Shown here: in pieces, positions 23,048-29,071 of the stretch
Layout: each line of letters opens with the position of its first letter
Numbering within the stretch: the stretch's first letter is position 1
From: a virus
Length of the DNA stretch: 32,022 nucleotides
Strand: one strand, 5' to 3'
IMG/VR virus record: IMGVR_UViG_3300046536_000093
Location: 1 to 32,022 of that record
The notes under the pieces: generated by a model
Told to the model about the DNA's origin: nothing
The model's input: only the letters and a program-made list of their open reading frames with translations
Database searches by the model: none
Position numbers and translations under genes: made by a program

Positions 23048-24397
23048 ATGAAGATCGCCAGAGTCAACGACCGCCCGTACACCGTCATGTCGAGCCCCTA
23101 CGGCATGGGCGGCACGACTGCCCAGCCGTCGATGGAGCAGTTGGCCGACGTCAATGCTGCCGGCATCAGCAGCGGCAACGTGCTCGTCTGGAATGGCTCT
23201 CAATGGGTGCCGGGGGCCGGGTCCAGCGGAGGCGCGGGGGTTCCCGGTCGTGATGGTGACGATGGCAGCGATGGATCGCCTGGCACGCCTGGCACGCCAG
23301 GGGCCACAGGGGCCACAGGAGCCACAGGAGCTACAGGAGCTACGGGCGGTGCCGCGCAACTTGCCAGCATCACCTCGGCCTCGAGCGCGATCGCGAATAC
23401 CGAGACGGTCGTGGTATCGGCATCGCTTGGGGCGAACTACCTCCTGGCCGGGATGTCCTTCCGCATCCGGGCGGCCGGTGTCGGGACGACGGGCCTGACA
23501 CCGGGCGCAGACACCTTCCGCATCCGCATCGGCACGACCACACTGACCGGCAACATCGCAACATCAGTGGCACCGACCGCGACGGCCTCGGTGACGGCGC
23601 AGCCGTTCAGCTTCGAGGCCATCGTGACGGTGCGGACCATCACCGCGTCGGGCACGATCATCGGCGAGTGCATTGCTCACGACGACAGCGTGACGACCGG
23701 TCTGTTCACGCAGCTCAACGCGCTCTCAACGACGACGGCGACGGTGGCCGTGGACTCGACGGTCACCAATCTCCTGCAACTGACATTCCAGAGCGGGACG
23801 GCCGGCTCATCCTGTACCTTCCACGTCGCCGAGATCGAGGTCTTGTCAAGCGGTGCGGCTGGCGGTTCCAGCGGCGCGCTCGTGCTGCTCGAGCAGCACA
23901 CCGCATCATCCTCGGCCACACTCGACTTCACGGCGTTCATCTCGGCCACGTACGACGAGTACATGATCGACATCATCGACCTGGCCCCGGCGAACAACGC
24001 CGTCAATCTCGAGGTCGAGATGGGCACGGGCGGCGGGCCGACGTGGGATACGGGCAACAACTACGAATGGGCGTTCGCAGGTCATGCGACAGGCGGGGGC
24101 GCGCCGACCTTCGCGGGCTCGACCGGCATCGCCGTTCTTGCCAATAGCATCAGCAACAACGCGGGCTACGGCTTCGTCCACGGGACATGGCGTGCCACGA
24201 ACCTCCAGAGCACGGCCCACCGCAAGACGCTTCAGGGCACCCTGCAATACGTGGACAGCAACCCGCAGAGCAACTTTGGGATGGGTGGCATGCAGTGGAC
24301 GACGCTGGCGACCGCCGTCACCGGACTCCGTTTCCTGATGTCAGCTGGCAACATCGCCAGCGGCACGATCCGCATCTACGGCATCGCCAAGACGTGA
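23048..24397 (+). CDS. Collagen-like tail fibre protein
   Basis: This 449-residue protein starts at ATG 23048, since a longer reading overlaps the hub gene in another frame. It opens with a common phage motif (QLADVNAAGISSGNVLVWNG, then SQWVPG). Residues 64-102 contain thirteen collagen-type G-x-y triplets, ending in five GAT-type ones, which form a trimeric stalk. The remaining 340 residues are beta-rich with repeated Thr/Ser strands, probably the receptor-binding head; the last part (about 295-449) forms a distinct domain ending in RIYGIAKT. It is the usual last large structural gene. Confidence 0.78.
   Translation: MKIARVNDRPYTVMSSPYGMGGTTAQPSMEQLADVNAAGISSGNVLVWNGSQWVPGAGSSGGAGVPGRDGDDGSDGSPGTPGTPGATGATGATGATGATGGAAQLASITSASSAIANTETVVVSASLGANYLLAGMSFRIRAAGVGTTGLTPGADTFRIRIGTTTLTGNIATSVAPTATASVTAQPFSFEAIVTVRTITASGTIIGECIAHDDSVTTGLFTQLNALSTTTATVAVDSTVTNLLQLTFQSGTAGSSCTFHVAEIEVLSSGAAGGSSGALVLLEQHTASSSATLDFTAFISATYDEYMIDIIDLAPANNAVNLEVEMGTGGGPTWDTGNNYEWAFAGHATGGGAPTFAGSTGIAVLANSISNNAGYGFVHGTWRATNLQSTAHRKTLQGTLQYVDSNPQSNFGMGGMQWTTLATAVTGLRFLMSAGNIASGTIRIYGIAKT
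23300..23344 (+). repeat. Five 9-bp units encoding collagen-like triplets
   Basis: Five near-identical 9-base units of the form GGnGCnACn encode Gly-Ala-Thr triplets. They drift at third positions, so they are conserved as protein repeats. Copy number can change by slippage, varying fibre stalk length. Confidence 0.85.
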
Positions 24398-24406
24398 GGT
24401 CTCTGA

Positions 24407-24712
24407 ATGGCAGTCAGTGATGTCGTCCTGTCGGGCCTCTGCTCGCTCTATCTTCGAACGCCCGTCGCATCACCCGTGGACACGGCATGGACGTTCAACC
24501 CGCCCCTGACGACCGCCGAGCAGGCGACCTTCGCGGACCTTCAGTCCATGGCGAACTTCAGCGTGGATATGACCCTTGCCGAGTGGCAGTCGATCAAGGC
24601 TGATGCTGCCAACCTGAAGGCCTACGTTGGCATCGCCTCACCGACCCTCGCCCAGACGGCGGCGGCGACCAAGAGCATCATCCGCGTCCTGGCGGTCATC
24701 GTCCGAGCATAG
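24407..24712 (+). CDS. Hypothetical tail-associated protein
   Basis: This 101-residue protein starts at ATG with a GAGG site seven bases upstream. It contains Trp-Thr-Phe and several helices (EQATFADLQSMANFSVDM, AEWQSIKADAAN) and a hydrophobic C-terminal helix (TKSIIRVLAVIVRA). The C-terminal helix is amphipathic rather than a convincing membrane segment. It follows the fibre and precedes another small structural candidate, so a fibre chaperone or tail accessory is plausible, without homology. Confidence 0.5.
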   Translation: MAVSDVVLSGLCSLYLRTPVASPVDTAWTFNPPLTTAEQATFADLQSMANFSVDMTLAEWQSIKADAANLKAYVGIASPTLAQTAAATKSIIRVLAVIVRA

Positions 24713-24721
24713 GAGAGACAC

Positions 24722-25060
24722 ATGGCTGGCACCATCAAGCGCACGTTCGGACCGGTGGCGTTGAGCGCGACCCTGACGACGAACGTCTACAACAACACCT
24801 CGGCGCTTATCTACGACGTCATCCGCCACATCCACGTCGCCAACAAGACAGCCGGTGCAGTGACCTTCTCGCTGTGGCTCGGCGCGACCGGAGCCAACGC
24901 GGCCGGGACGGAGATATTCAACGGCTACAGCGTGGCAGCGAACTCGACGTTCGACTACTACTGCAACCTCAAGATGGTGTCGACGGACTTCCTGGTCGGC
25001 GGGGCATCTGCGGGCACGTCGCTGACGATCTACGGTGAGGGGGAGCAATACGTGGTCTAG
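24722..25060 (+). CDS. Small beta-rich putative virion protein
   Basis: This 112-residue protein has an AGGAG ribosome site nine bases before the start. It is built from Thr, Ala, Asn and aromatic residues in short strands (TFGPVALSATLTTNVYNN, VTFSLWLGATGANAAG, EIFNGYSVAANSTFDYYC), the usual look of small phage surface or decoration proteins after the fibre. No catalytic motif appears. It is the last gene before the strongest promoter of the window, so it may end the late transcript. Function unknown. Confidence 0.6.
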   Translation: MAGTIKRTFGPVALSATLTTNVYNNTSALIYDVIRHIHVANKTAGAVTFSLWLGATGANAAGTEIFNGYSVAANSTFDYYCNLKMVSTDFLVGGASAGTSLTIYGEGEQYVV

Positions 25061-25098
25061 GGCTTGACATTCGCCCTAGCACCGCTAGGATGTACGGT
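25057..25098 (+). promoter_or_regulatory. Strong sigma70-type promoter with inverted-repeat operator; leaderless
   Basis: A perfect -35 box TTGACA (25064-25069) and a -10 box TAGGAT (25086-25091) are 16 bases apart. The expected start of transcription is near 25098, and the best gene start is ATG 25099, so the mRNA would be leaderless. Inverted repeats sit on the promoter: CTAGGGC (25057-25063) pairs with GCCCTAG (25073-25079), and CCTAGC (25075-25080) pairs with GCTAGG (25084-25089) across three bases. A repressor bound there would cover both boxes. The small HTH protein encoded next is the obvious candidate. Confidence 0.72.
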
Positions 25099-25311
25099 AT
25101 GACACAGACGACGACCCCACCGTACAAGGCGCTACGTGATGTCACCGAGCTGTCACAGCGCGAAGTCGAGCGGCGGCTCGGCTGGGAGAAGCGCGGCCAT
25201 CTCTCGCTGATCGAGCGCGGCGTGCCGCCGACACCGGAGCAGCGACGCGACCTCATCCGCTTCTACACCGGATGGCTCGCCGAGCAGCTGCGTGAGGAGG
25301 AACCAGCGTGA
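25099..25311 (+). CDS. Xre-like helix-turn-helix regulator (small)
   Basis: This 70-residue protein was started at ATG 25099, because ATG 25090 lies inside the -10 box. Residues 11-58 read as an Xre/Cro-type HTH: ALRDVTELSQREVERRLGWE, then HLSLIERGVPPTPEQRRDLI. The LSQ-EV-LG first helix and the S-IERG turn are typical, and there is no extra domain. It follows a strong promoter overlapped by inverted repeats, so autorepression like Cro or CI-type regulators is likely but unproven. The end overlaps the next gene start as GTGA. Confidence 0.78.
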   Translation: MTQTTTPPYKALRDVTELSQREVERRLGWEKRGHLSLIERGVPPTPEQRRDLIRFYTGWLAEQLREEEPA

Positions 25312-25472
25312 ACCGCACCCTCGACCATCTGCGCCATGCGACGCGCATCGTCATGGCCCGTCACCGCGTCATCCGCTGGCAGCCGATGGCCGAAGCGAAG
25401 CCCGCGTTCGTCCCCGAGTGGCTGCGGCGCGGCATGGTCGTCAAGGACTTCACCGGGACGACGGCGCTGTGA
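25308..25472 (+). CDS. Tiny hypothetical basic protein
   Basis: This 54-residue protein starts at GTG 25308, overlapping the HTH stop, and ends at 25472, overlapping the next GTG. It is basic and helical (LDHLRHATRIVMARHRVIRW), followed by a short Pro-Ala linker and a basic, hydrophobic C-terminus (WLRRGMVVKDFTG). It was found by reading the frame left uncovered between neighbouring genes. Immediate coupling to the regulator supports a true gene. Function unknown. Confidence 0.5.
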   Translation: MNRTLDHLRHATRIVMARHRVIRWQPMAEAKPAFVPEWLRRGMVVKDFTGTTAL

Positions 25473-25627
25473 AGCCTCAGCCCAAGGTGCAGCGCCGCTC
25501 GATGGCGCACCGATTGACCCACGAGCCGCCGGACAACCCCTGGCACGACGTGACCGCCGTCATCGTGGCGATGATCGCGCTCGGCATCGTCGCCATCGCC
25601 GCCAGCATCGTCCCGCTTCGGCCATGA
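25469..25627 (+). CDS. Tiny single-pass membrane protein
   Basis: This 52-residue protein starts at GTG overlapping the previous stop. Residues 1-27 are basic and polar. Residues 28-49 form one clear membrane helix rich in Val, Ile and Ala, followed by a short basic end (PLRP). The polar N-terminus is basic, so an inside-in orientation is favoured. It overlaps the next ATG. Small membrane proteins in phage early regions often alter host physiology or superinfection, but no motif supports a specific job here. Confidence 0.5.
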   Translation: MKPQPKVQRRSMAHRLTHEPPDNPWHDVTAVIVAMIALGIVAIAASIVPLRP

Positions 25628-25770
25628 GTCCGCTTCCTCGGCGAGAGCAGCACCCGGACGGAACGGACCCCAAGGTGACGGGGGGATCGAACCGTGGCGC
25701 GGAGGCGTCTGCTGCTCTCGCCGAGGCGTCGGACCCGGCTGGTTCCCTCCCGGTGCCGCTCCGGGACTGA
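25624..25770 (+). CDS. Tiny hypothetical protein, Pro/Ala/Gly-rich
   Basis: This 48-residue protein starts at the ATG overlapping the previous stop (ATGA). It is likely disordered (Arg/Pro/Ser/Gly/Ala) and ends in PVPLRD before a GC-rich hairpin. Coupling is the main support; coding quality is weak, and an untranslated tail is possible. Confidence 0.35.
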   Translation: MSPLPRREQHPDGTDPKVTGGSNRGAEASAALAEASDPAGSLPVPLRD

Positions 25771-25777
25771 CGCTCTC

Positions 25778-25810
25778 AGCCCGCCGCCGTTCCCTTGGCG
25801 GCGGCGGGCT
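25778..25810 (+). terminator. Strong GC-rich hairpin, terminator or regulatory stem
   Basis: AGCCCGCCGCC (25778-25788) is complementary over eleven bases to GGCGGCGGGCT (25800-25810), with an eleven-base loop. The following sequence (atctcac) is not a real T-run, so intrinsic termination is weak or partial. The loop contains CCCTTGG, complementary to the first CAAGGG repeat downstream, so an RNA switch is an alternative. Confidence 0.55.
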
Positions 25811-25820
25811 ATCTCACTAC

Positions 25821-25844
25821 CAAGGGAGCAAGGGGACAAGGGAA
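25821..25844 (+). repeat. Three 8-bp CAAGGG repeats at a ribosome site
   Basis: CAAGGGAG, CAAGGGGA and CAAGGGAA follow each other with a strict 8-base period and end at ATG 25844. The second copy has the best spacing for ribosome binding (eight bases between AAGGGG and the ATG). All three can pair with the CCCTTG of the upstream hairpin loop. Confidence 0.7.
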
Positions 25845-26107
25845 TGAACAAGCGTTACGCGACCATCTCGGGGACATGTGAGGCGTGGGTTCGCAAAGAG
25901 CAAGGGGAATACGGCTTCACCAACTTCATCCGATGCACGCAATCGGTGGGGCTCACGTCGCTCCTCGATGCAGCGGGCATCACGCACCACGCGTGCGCCC
26001 GGTTCGGACATCGCGACCAGCTCGTGCGCCGCTTCGGTGAGACGATCCTGCCGGAAGAGCCGGATGCCATCGATGAGGCCAAGTGGTACGCCGAGGTGAC
26101 GGCATGA
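25844..26107 (+). CDS. Hypothetical cysteine/histidine-containing protein
   Basis: This 87-residue protein was started at ATG 25844, because the upstream frame covers a GC-rich hairpin and a triple ribosome-site repeat. Residues include C12, C31, then HHAC (48-51) and a following H56, so metal binding is possible. The C-terminal half is helical and acidic (LPEEPDAIDEAKWYAEV). It is the first gene after the hairpin and repeats, and its expression may be tuned by them. Overlaps the next gene by ATGA. Function unknown. Confidence 0.6.
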   Translation: MNKRYATISGTCEAWVRKEQGEYGFTNFIRCTQSVGLTSLLDAAGITHHACARFGHRDQLVRRFGETILPEEPDAIDEAKWYAEVTA

Positions 26108-26379
26108 GCTACACCATCGATGACTCGCTCGCTCGCGAGAACGCCTACTTCATGGCTCACATGAACGAGCCGAACGACCTGGGTCCTTGCGGCAAGGAAG
26201 GCCACGTCCCCGGTTGTCCCGGCAAGGCTGGTGGCGACCATGAGTGGCTGCCTGACTGGATCGACTGCGCCTACTGCAACGACGGTCTCGACCTCGCGGG
26301 CGATGATGTCGTCCACTCGTGGGCGCTCGACGTGGATGTCCACCGCGACTGCCTCATCGACTCGGGAGAGGTCGCATGA
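26104..26379 (+). CDS. Hypothetical zinc-ribbon-like protein
   Basis: This 91-residue acidic protein starts at the ATG overlapping the previous stop. It carries several Cys/His: C29 within GPCGKEGH, a GCPG at about 37-39, then CAYC (about 55-58) and HRDC near the end. The last pairs resemble a zinc ribbon, and the earlier ones may form a second site. Trp-rich linkers (HEWLPDWID) separate them. It lies upstream of recombination genes. No family is recognised. Confidence 0.55.
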   Translation: MSYTIDDSLARENAYFMAHMNEPNDLGPCGKEGHVPGCPGKAGGDHEWLPDWIDCAYCNDGLDLAGDDVVHSWALDVDVHRDCLIDSGEVA

Positions 26380-26600
26380 CCACGCAACGCGCACCCAAGA
26401 CGGCATGGTGCTGGTGGTGCCGACGAGCCGTCCGCCAGGACGACGATGAGGCCCGCCGCGTCATCGTCGGCTTCGATACCGAGTGGATGTGCGGCCGGTG
26501 CTGGGAGAAGGCCGATCCGCAAGTCCCGCTCGACTACACCGAGACGCGGGATGACCACGAAGGCGACCCCGCCTGGAACGGAGCGTTCGACCGATGGTAG
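26376..26600 (+). CDS. Small zinc-ribbon protein
   Basis: This 74-residue protein starts at the ATG overlapping the previous stop (ATGA). CWWC (11-14) and CGRC (37-40) form a plausible four-cysteine zinc ribbon of about 30 residues, with basic and acidic residues between. An acidic C-terminus (DYTETRDDHEGDP) follows. Single zinc ribbons occur in phage recombination and transcription factors. Overlap with the ERF gene downstream suggests a common operon with recombination. Function unknown. Confidence 0.6.
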   Translation: MTTQRAPKTAWCWWCRRAVRQDDDEARRVIVGFDTEWMCGRCWEKADPQVPLDYTETRDDHEGDPAWNGAFDRW

Positions 26601-27472
26601 ACGACATGGACCCACGAGCGGTTGCCAATCTGGCCCTCGCGTTGAGCAAGGCGCAGGCAGCCTTCCCGGCTATCCCGCGCGACAAGACCGTCACCGTGAA
26701 GACGCGGACGGGTGGCGAGTACACCTTCAAGTACGCGCCGCTCGATACGGTCCTCGCCAAGGTCCGCGAACCTCTGGCCGCGAACGGACTGGCGATCTCG
26801 CAGCTCCTCGACGGCGGCTATCTCGTCACGCTCCTCATCCACGAGAGCGGCCAGTACCTCGAGGGTCGGACGCCACTACCGCGCGACCCCGACGACACGG
26901 TGCAGGCGTTCGGGTCAGCCATCACCTACCTCCGCCGCTATGCCATCCAAGCCCTGCTCGGTATCGCTACCGAGGAGGATGACGACGGCAACCGAGCGAG
27001 CGGCAACAAGGCACGCACGCAGCCTGACCGTGCCAAGGCGAGAGAGGAGTGGGACGCGGCGCACGATGAGCAGCCCGACCTCGGCCGTCCCGAGCTGGAG
27101 CGCCGCGCCGACGGGCTCATCGGCACCGTCGTCAAGGGAGCGACGCCGGCCGACCTCGAGCTTCGGTACGATCCCGACGGCATCGCCTTCTGGGGGTTCA
27201 AGCTGAAGGCGGGCAAGACGGCATACCAGGCGTTCGCCACCGGCCCGCTCGCCGAGCAGCTGCGCGACGCCGCCATCCTCACTTCCGAGGCGTTCGAGGG
27301 CCAGAGGGTCGCGGTCTGGGGCAAGGTGGAGATGGTGCCGTGGTTCAAGGGCGACAAGGCGATGCCGCCGTATGCGCGGATCGTGGTCGAGCGGCTGGCG
27401 ACCTCCGAGTGGGCGATGCCACCTCTCCCGGACACGCTCACCGTGCCGATGTTCGATGAGGCAGGGTCGTGA
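26594..27472 (+). CDS. ERF-type recombinase fused to SSB-like OB fold
   Basis: This 292-residue protein has residues 8-140 with the ERF single-strand annealing pattern: YTFKYAPLDTVLAKV, AANGLAISQLL, GSAITYLRRYAIQALLGI (107-124) and EEDDDGN (127-133). ERF proteins anneal complementary DNA during phage recombination and circularisation. From about 174 another domain reads GLIGTVVKG, then LELRYDPDGIAFWGFKLK, LAEQL and RVAVWGKVE. This closely resembles single-stranded DNA-binding proteins (DPELRY and GRV-type strands), an OB fold that holds ssDNA. Both domains appear intact. The start ATG overlaps the zinc-ribbon gene; ATG 26606 is an alternative. Confidence 0.82.
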   Translation: MVDDMDPRAVANLALALSKAQAAFPAIPRDKTVTVKTRTGGEYTFKYAPLDTVLAKVREPLAANGLAISQLLDGGYLVTLLIHESGQYLEGRTPLPRDPDDTVQAFGSAITYLRRYAIQALLGIATEEDDDGNRASGNKARTQPDRAKAREEWDAAHDEQPDLGRPELERRADGLIGTVVKGATPADLELRYDPDGIAFWGFKLKAGKTAYQAFATGPLAEQLRDAAILTSEAFEGQRVAVWGKVEMVPWFKGDKAMPPYARIVVERLATSEWAMPPLPDTLTVPMFDEAGS

Positions 27473-27696
27473 GCGGGGCGATATGTGGCGTTCCGCGCGA
27501 CAAGGTCTACAAGACTGAGCGGGACGAGCGGTGGTGCTTTGCCGAACGCAAGCGACTGCCGGGAACATGGACATTGGCAGGTCCGTCGTTCGAGACGTTG
27601 ATGGCGACTGAGGCGTGGGGATGGGGTGAGCCAGTCTGGAAATACAAGTGTGACGGCTGTGGGCGAGATGCTCACGAGTTCGGGAGCGGTTGGTGA
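27469..27696 (+). CDS. Small Trp-rich zinc-ribbon protein
   Basis: This 75-residue protein starts at a GTG overlapping the ERF stop. It has C6, C23 and a CDGC pair (about 61-64) followed by H68, plus Trp and Tyr-rich stretches (TEAWGWGEPVWKYKCDGC). The last 20 residues may bind one zinc atom. Position immediately downstream of the annealing protein suggests an accessory to DNA processing. The TGA overlaps the next ATG. No family match is visible. Confidence 0.55.
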   Translation: MSGAICGVPRDKVYKTERDERWCFAERKRLPGTWTLAGPSFETLMATEAWGWGEPVWKYKCDGCGRDAHEFGSGW

Positions 27697-27878
27697 TGCG
27701 TGACAAGGTGACACCCGACGTGGCGCTCTTCGTCCTGCAACGGGATCAGGGCTGCGTCGCCATCCGGCTAGGCGGTTCCTCGATGGACTGCTGGGGACGC
27801 AACCGCCTCGAGCACGTCCAGGAGGGCGGCGGCCGGATGGGCCGGCGAGCTCCGTCCGATGCTGAGCCGAAGCCATGA
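27696..27878 (+). CDS. Truncated HNH-like nuclease
   Basis: This 60-residue protein was started at ATG 27696, overlapping the previous TGA. Residues of about 5-54 match the front half of a common phage HNH protein: VTPDVALFVLQRDQGCVAIR, DCWGRNRLEHVQEGG and RMGRRAPSD. A full enzyme continues with a second zinc pair and a histidine pair (LC, HH) that are absent here. The gene ends in DAEPKP within a direct repeat. It is probably a broken remnant, although a short functional domain cannot be excluded. Confidence 0.6.
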   Translation: MRDKVTPDVALFVLQRDQGCVAIRLGGSSMDCWGRNRLEHVQEGGGRMGRRAPSDAEPKP

Positions 27879-28042
27879 ACGATGACACCTACACGACGGC
27901 ATCGCTTAGGGCTCTTGGGCGGAATATCGCTGAGATGTTCCTCGGACTCATCGAAGGCGGGATGTCCCGCCGTGAGGCATTGGCGGTCATATCTGAGTAC
28001 GTCCGTGCGCTGGCGACACAGAAGCCTGAGCCAAAGCCATGA
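27862..28042 (+). repeat. 17-bp direct repeats bracketing a mini-gene
   Basis: CTGAGCCGAAGCCATGA (27862-27878) and CTGAGCCAAAGCCATGA (28026-28042) match at 16 of 17 bases. Each contains the overlapping stop and start (ATGA) of two genes. The exact interval between them (164 bases) is the mini-gene at 27875. Recombination between the repeats would remove it cleanly. Confidence 0.85.
27875..28042 (+). CDS. Tiny helical hypothetical protein (cassette-like)
   Basis: This 55-residue gene is defined by the ATG overlapping the truncated HNH stop and a TGA overlapping the next ATG. The protein is helical: LRALGRNIAEMFLGLIEGGM, then SRREALAVISEYVRALATQ, with a tail KPEPKP. Related short helical proteins occur in phage early regions. 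It is exactly bracketed by 17-bp direct repeats. Codon use (CTT, AGG, ATA) is less GC-biased than its neighbours, which supports recent gain. Function unknown. Confidence 0.6.
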   Translation: MNDDTYTTASLRALGRNIAEMFLGLIEGGMSRREALAVISEYVRALATQKPEPKP

Positions 28043-28311
28043 CCGCCTTCCGAACGTCCGCGCTCATCAAGGTCGGCCCCGGTCGATGCATGGGCTGCGG
28101 CACCCGCGTCTGGTGGAACGGCAAGCGATGGCGCAACGACGACCAGCGCAGCGGCGGCCACGTCTGCCCGTCGGATCGAGCAGAGTGCGGCTACCTGATG
28201 CCTCACGCCAAGGAGCGGTGCGCCCGCAAGCCGGGGCATGCCGACAGCCATCGGTCGCGCTGGGTCATGGACGACACCGCGCGGCGAAAGCGTCGCCATG
28301 TGGCAGCGTGA
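28039..28311 (+). CDS. Small double zinc-finger-like protein
   Basis: This 90-residue protein starts at the ATG overlapping the mini-gene stop. It has CMGC at about 17-20, HVC at about 41-43, then C50, C61, H67 and H71 in a C-x10-C-x5-H-x3-H spacing. Basic stretches (KRWRNDDQRS and the final RRKRRHVA) would suit DNA or RNA binding. It is the last gene before the leader of the replication gene, and may act in replication or regulation, without direct proof. Confidence 0.62.
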   Translation: MTAFRTSALIKVGPGRCMGCGTRVWWNGKRWRNDDQRSGGHVCPSDRAECGYLMPHAKERCARKPGHADSHRSRWVMDDTARRKRRHVAA

Positions 28312-28397
28312 GCGGTACAATGTATGGTGCAACGGGGCGGATGGCGTCGGTCCGCAAGTCCTCCGCTCCGTCTCGTTGCACCTAGAGGACTTGCGGT
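28312..28397 (+). promoter_or_regulatory. Structured leader of replication initiator gene
   Basis: This 86-base gap contains the sequence GGTGCAACG (28326-28334), a perfect inverted match to CGTTGCACC (28374-28382) over nine bases, separated by 39 bases that can also pair partly (GCGGA with TCCGC). TACAAT (28316-28321) could be a -10 box although no good -35 is seen. AGAGGA (28384-28389) is a well-placed ribosome site immediately after the stem. The structure could be an attenuator or operator. Confidence 0.5.
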
Positions 28398-28877
28398 GTG
28401 CGTATTCGTGCAGTCAGGCCTGACTTCTGGCAGGACGACAAGCTCGGCCATCTGTCGGACTCCGTCCGGCTCTTCTACATCGGCCTGTGGTGTGTCAGCG
28501 ACGATGCGGGCTGGCTCGAGTGGCGACCGTCGCAGCTCGGGGCATCGCTCTATCCGTACCGTGGCGCGGCCAGGCGGGAGCACGACATCGAGGCGTGGGG
28601 CGACATCCTCGTCCAGACAGGCCGGATCGTGAGACACCCGTGCGGTTGTGCGTTCATCCCGACCCTCGTCAAGCACCAGCGGGCGGGCGGGAACCCGACG
28701 TACCAGTACCGCGAGAAGCACAGATACCACACAAGTATGGATGAGTCTGTACCAGTACGTACCGATACGTCCCTAGAGGGAAGGGAAGGGAAGGAGAGTA
28801 AAGGTATGGGGGGGTCTGGGGGGACGGATTGGGAAACGAAGATCACGGAGATGCGACGACGGGGGCAAGGAGCATGA
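28398..28877 (+). CDS. Replisome-organiser-like replication initiator
   Basis: This 159-residue protein starts at GTG 28398, the only possible start after an in-frame stop at 28383. The N-terminal 120 residues match the winged-helix domain of phage replication proteins: RAVRPDFWQDDKLGHLSDSV, RLFYIGLWCVSDDAGWL, QLGASLYPY and VKHQRAGGNPTYQYRE. They load the replicative helicase at the phage origin. The C-terminal part is short, Gly/Lys-rich and encoded by a purine tract, so a helicase-loading domain is missing or replaced. It overlaps the following gene by ATGA. The start region carries a structured leader. Confidence 0.68.
   Translation: MRIRAVRPDFWQDDKLGHLSDSVRLFYIGLWCVSDDAGWLEWRPSQLGASLYPYRGAARREHDIEAWGDILVQTGRIVRHPCGCAFIPTLVKHQRAGGNPTYQYREKHRYHTSMDESVPVRTDTSLEGREGKESKGMGGSGGTDWETKITEMRRRGQGA
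28700..28823 (+). other. Candidate replication origin: short iterons and purine/G-run tract
   Basis: Inside the initiator gene, GTACCAGTAC occurs at 28700-28709 and 28749-28758, and GTACCGATAC follows at 28759-28768. A run of 24 purines with three GGG groups spaced by AA lies at 28775-28798, followed by seven Gs (28808-28814) and six Gs (28818-28823). Lambda-like phages place the origin inside the initiator gene with repeats plus an asymmetric easily melted or structured tract. The combination resembles that plan; it could also reflect protein repeats. Confidence 0.48.
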
Positions 28878-29071
28878 CCACCATCGGAACCTGCGACCTC
28901 TGTGGAGCTGTCCGCGTACCCATCGAGGCGCACGTCGTGGCCTGGCGCGTCCCAGTCGCAGGACCGTTCGGTGCCATCGACCGCTGCGTGGATCGTGAGA
29001 CGTGCCGCAACCGCGTGTTCGCCAACGGCGAAGAGTGGCCCATCCTCGAGCCAGCGGAGCGTCCGGCGTGA
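28874..29071 (+). CDS. Small zinc-ribbon protein
   Basis: This 65-residue protein starts at the ATG overlapping the initiator stop. CDLCG (7-11) and C41, C47 spaced by DRET form a four-cysteine zinc site. The middle part includes HVVAWRVPVAGPFGAIDR. The C-terminus is acidic and Pro-rich. It lies between the initiator and the RlpA-like gene and overlaps the latter as GTGA. Function unknown; similar CxxC proteins recur in this window. Confidence 0.6.
   Translation: MTTIGTCDLCGAVRVPIEAHVVAWRVPVAGPFGAIDRCVDRETCRNRVFANGEEWPILEPAERPA

Noticed and set aside
25057-25079. CTAGGGC/GCCCTAG stem as an intrinsic terminator
   Set aside because: The stem is not followed by a T-run and overlaps a strong promoter, so an operator fits better.
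28324-28632. Plus-strand frame beginning in the leader region
   Set aside because: Ser/Arg/Gly-rich shadow of the replication initiator frame; the leader has a better RNA explanation.
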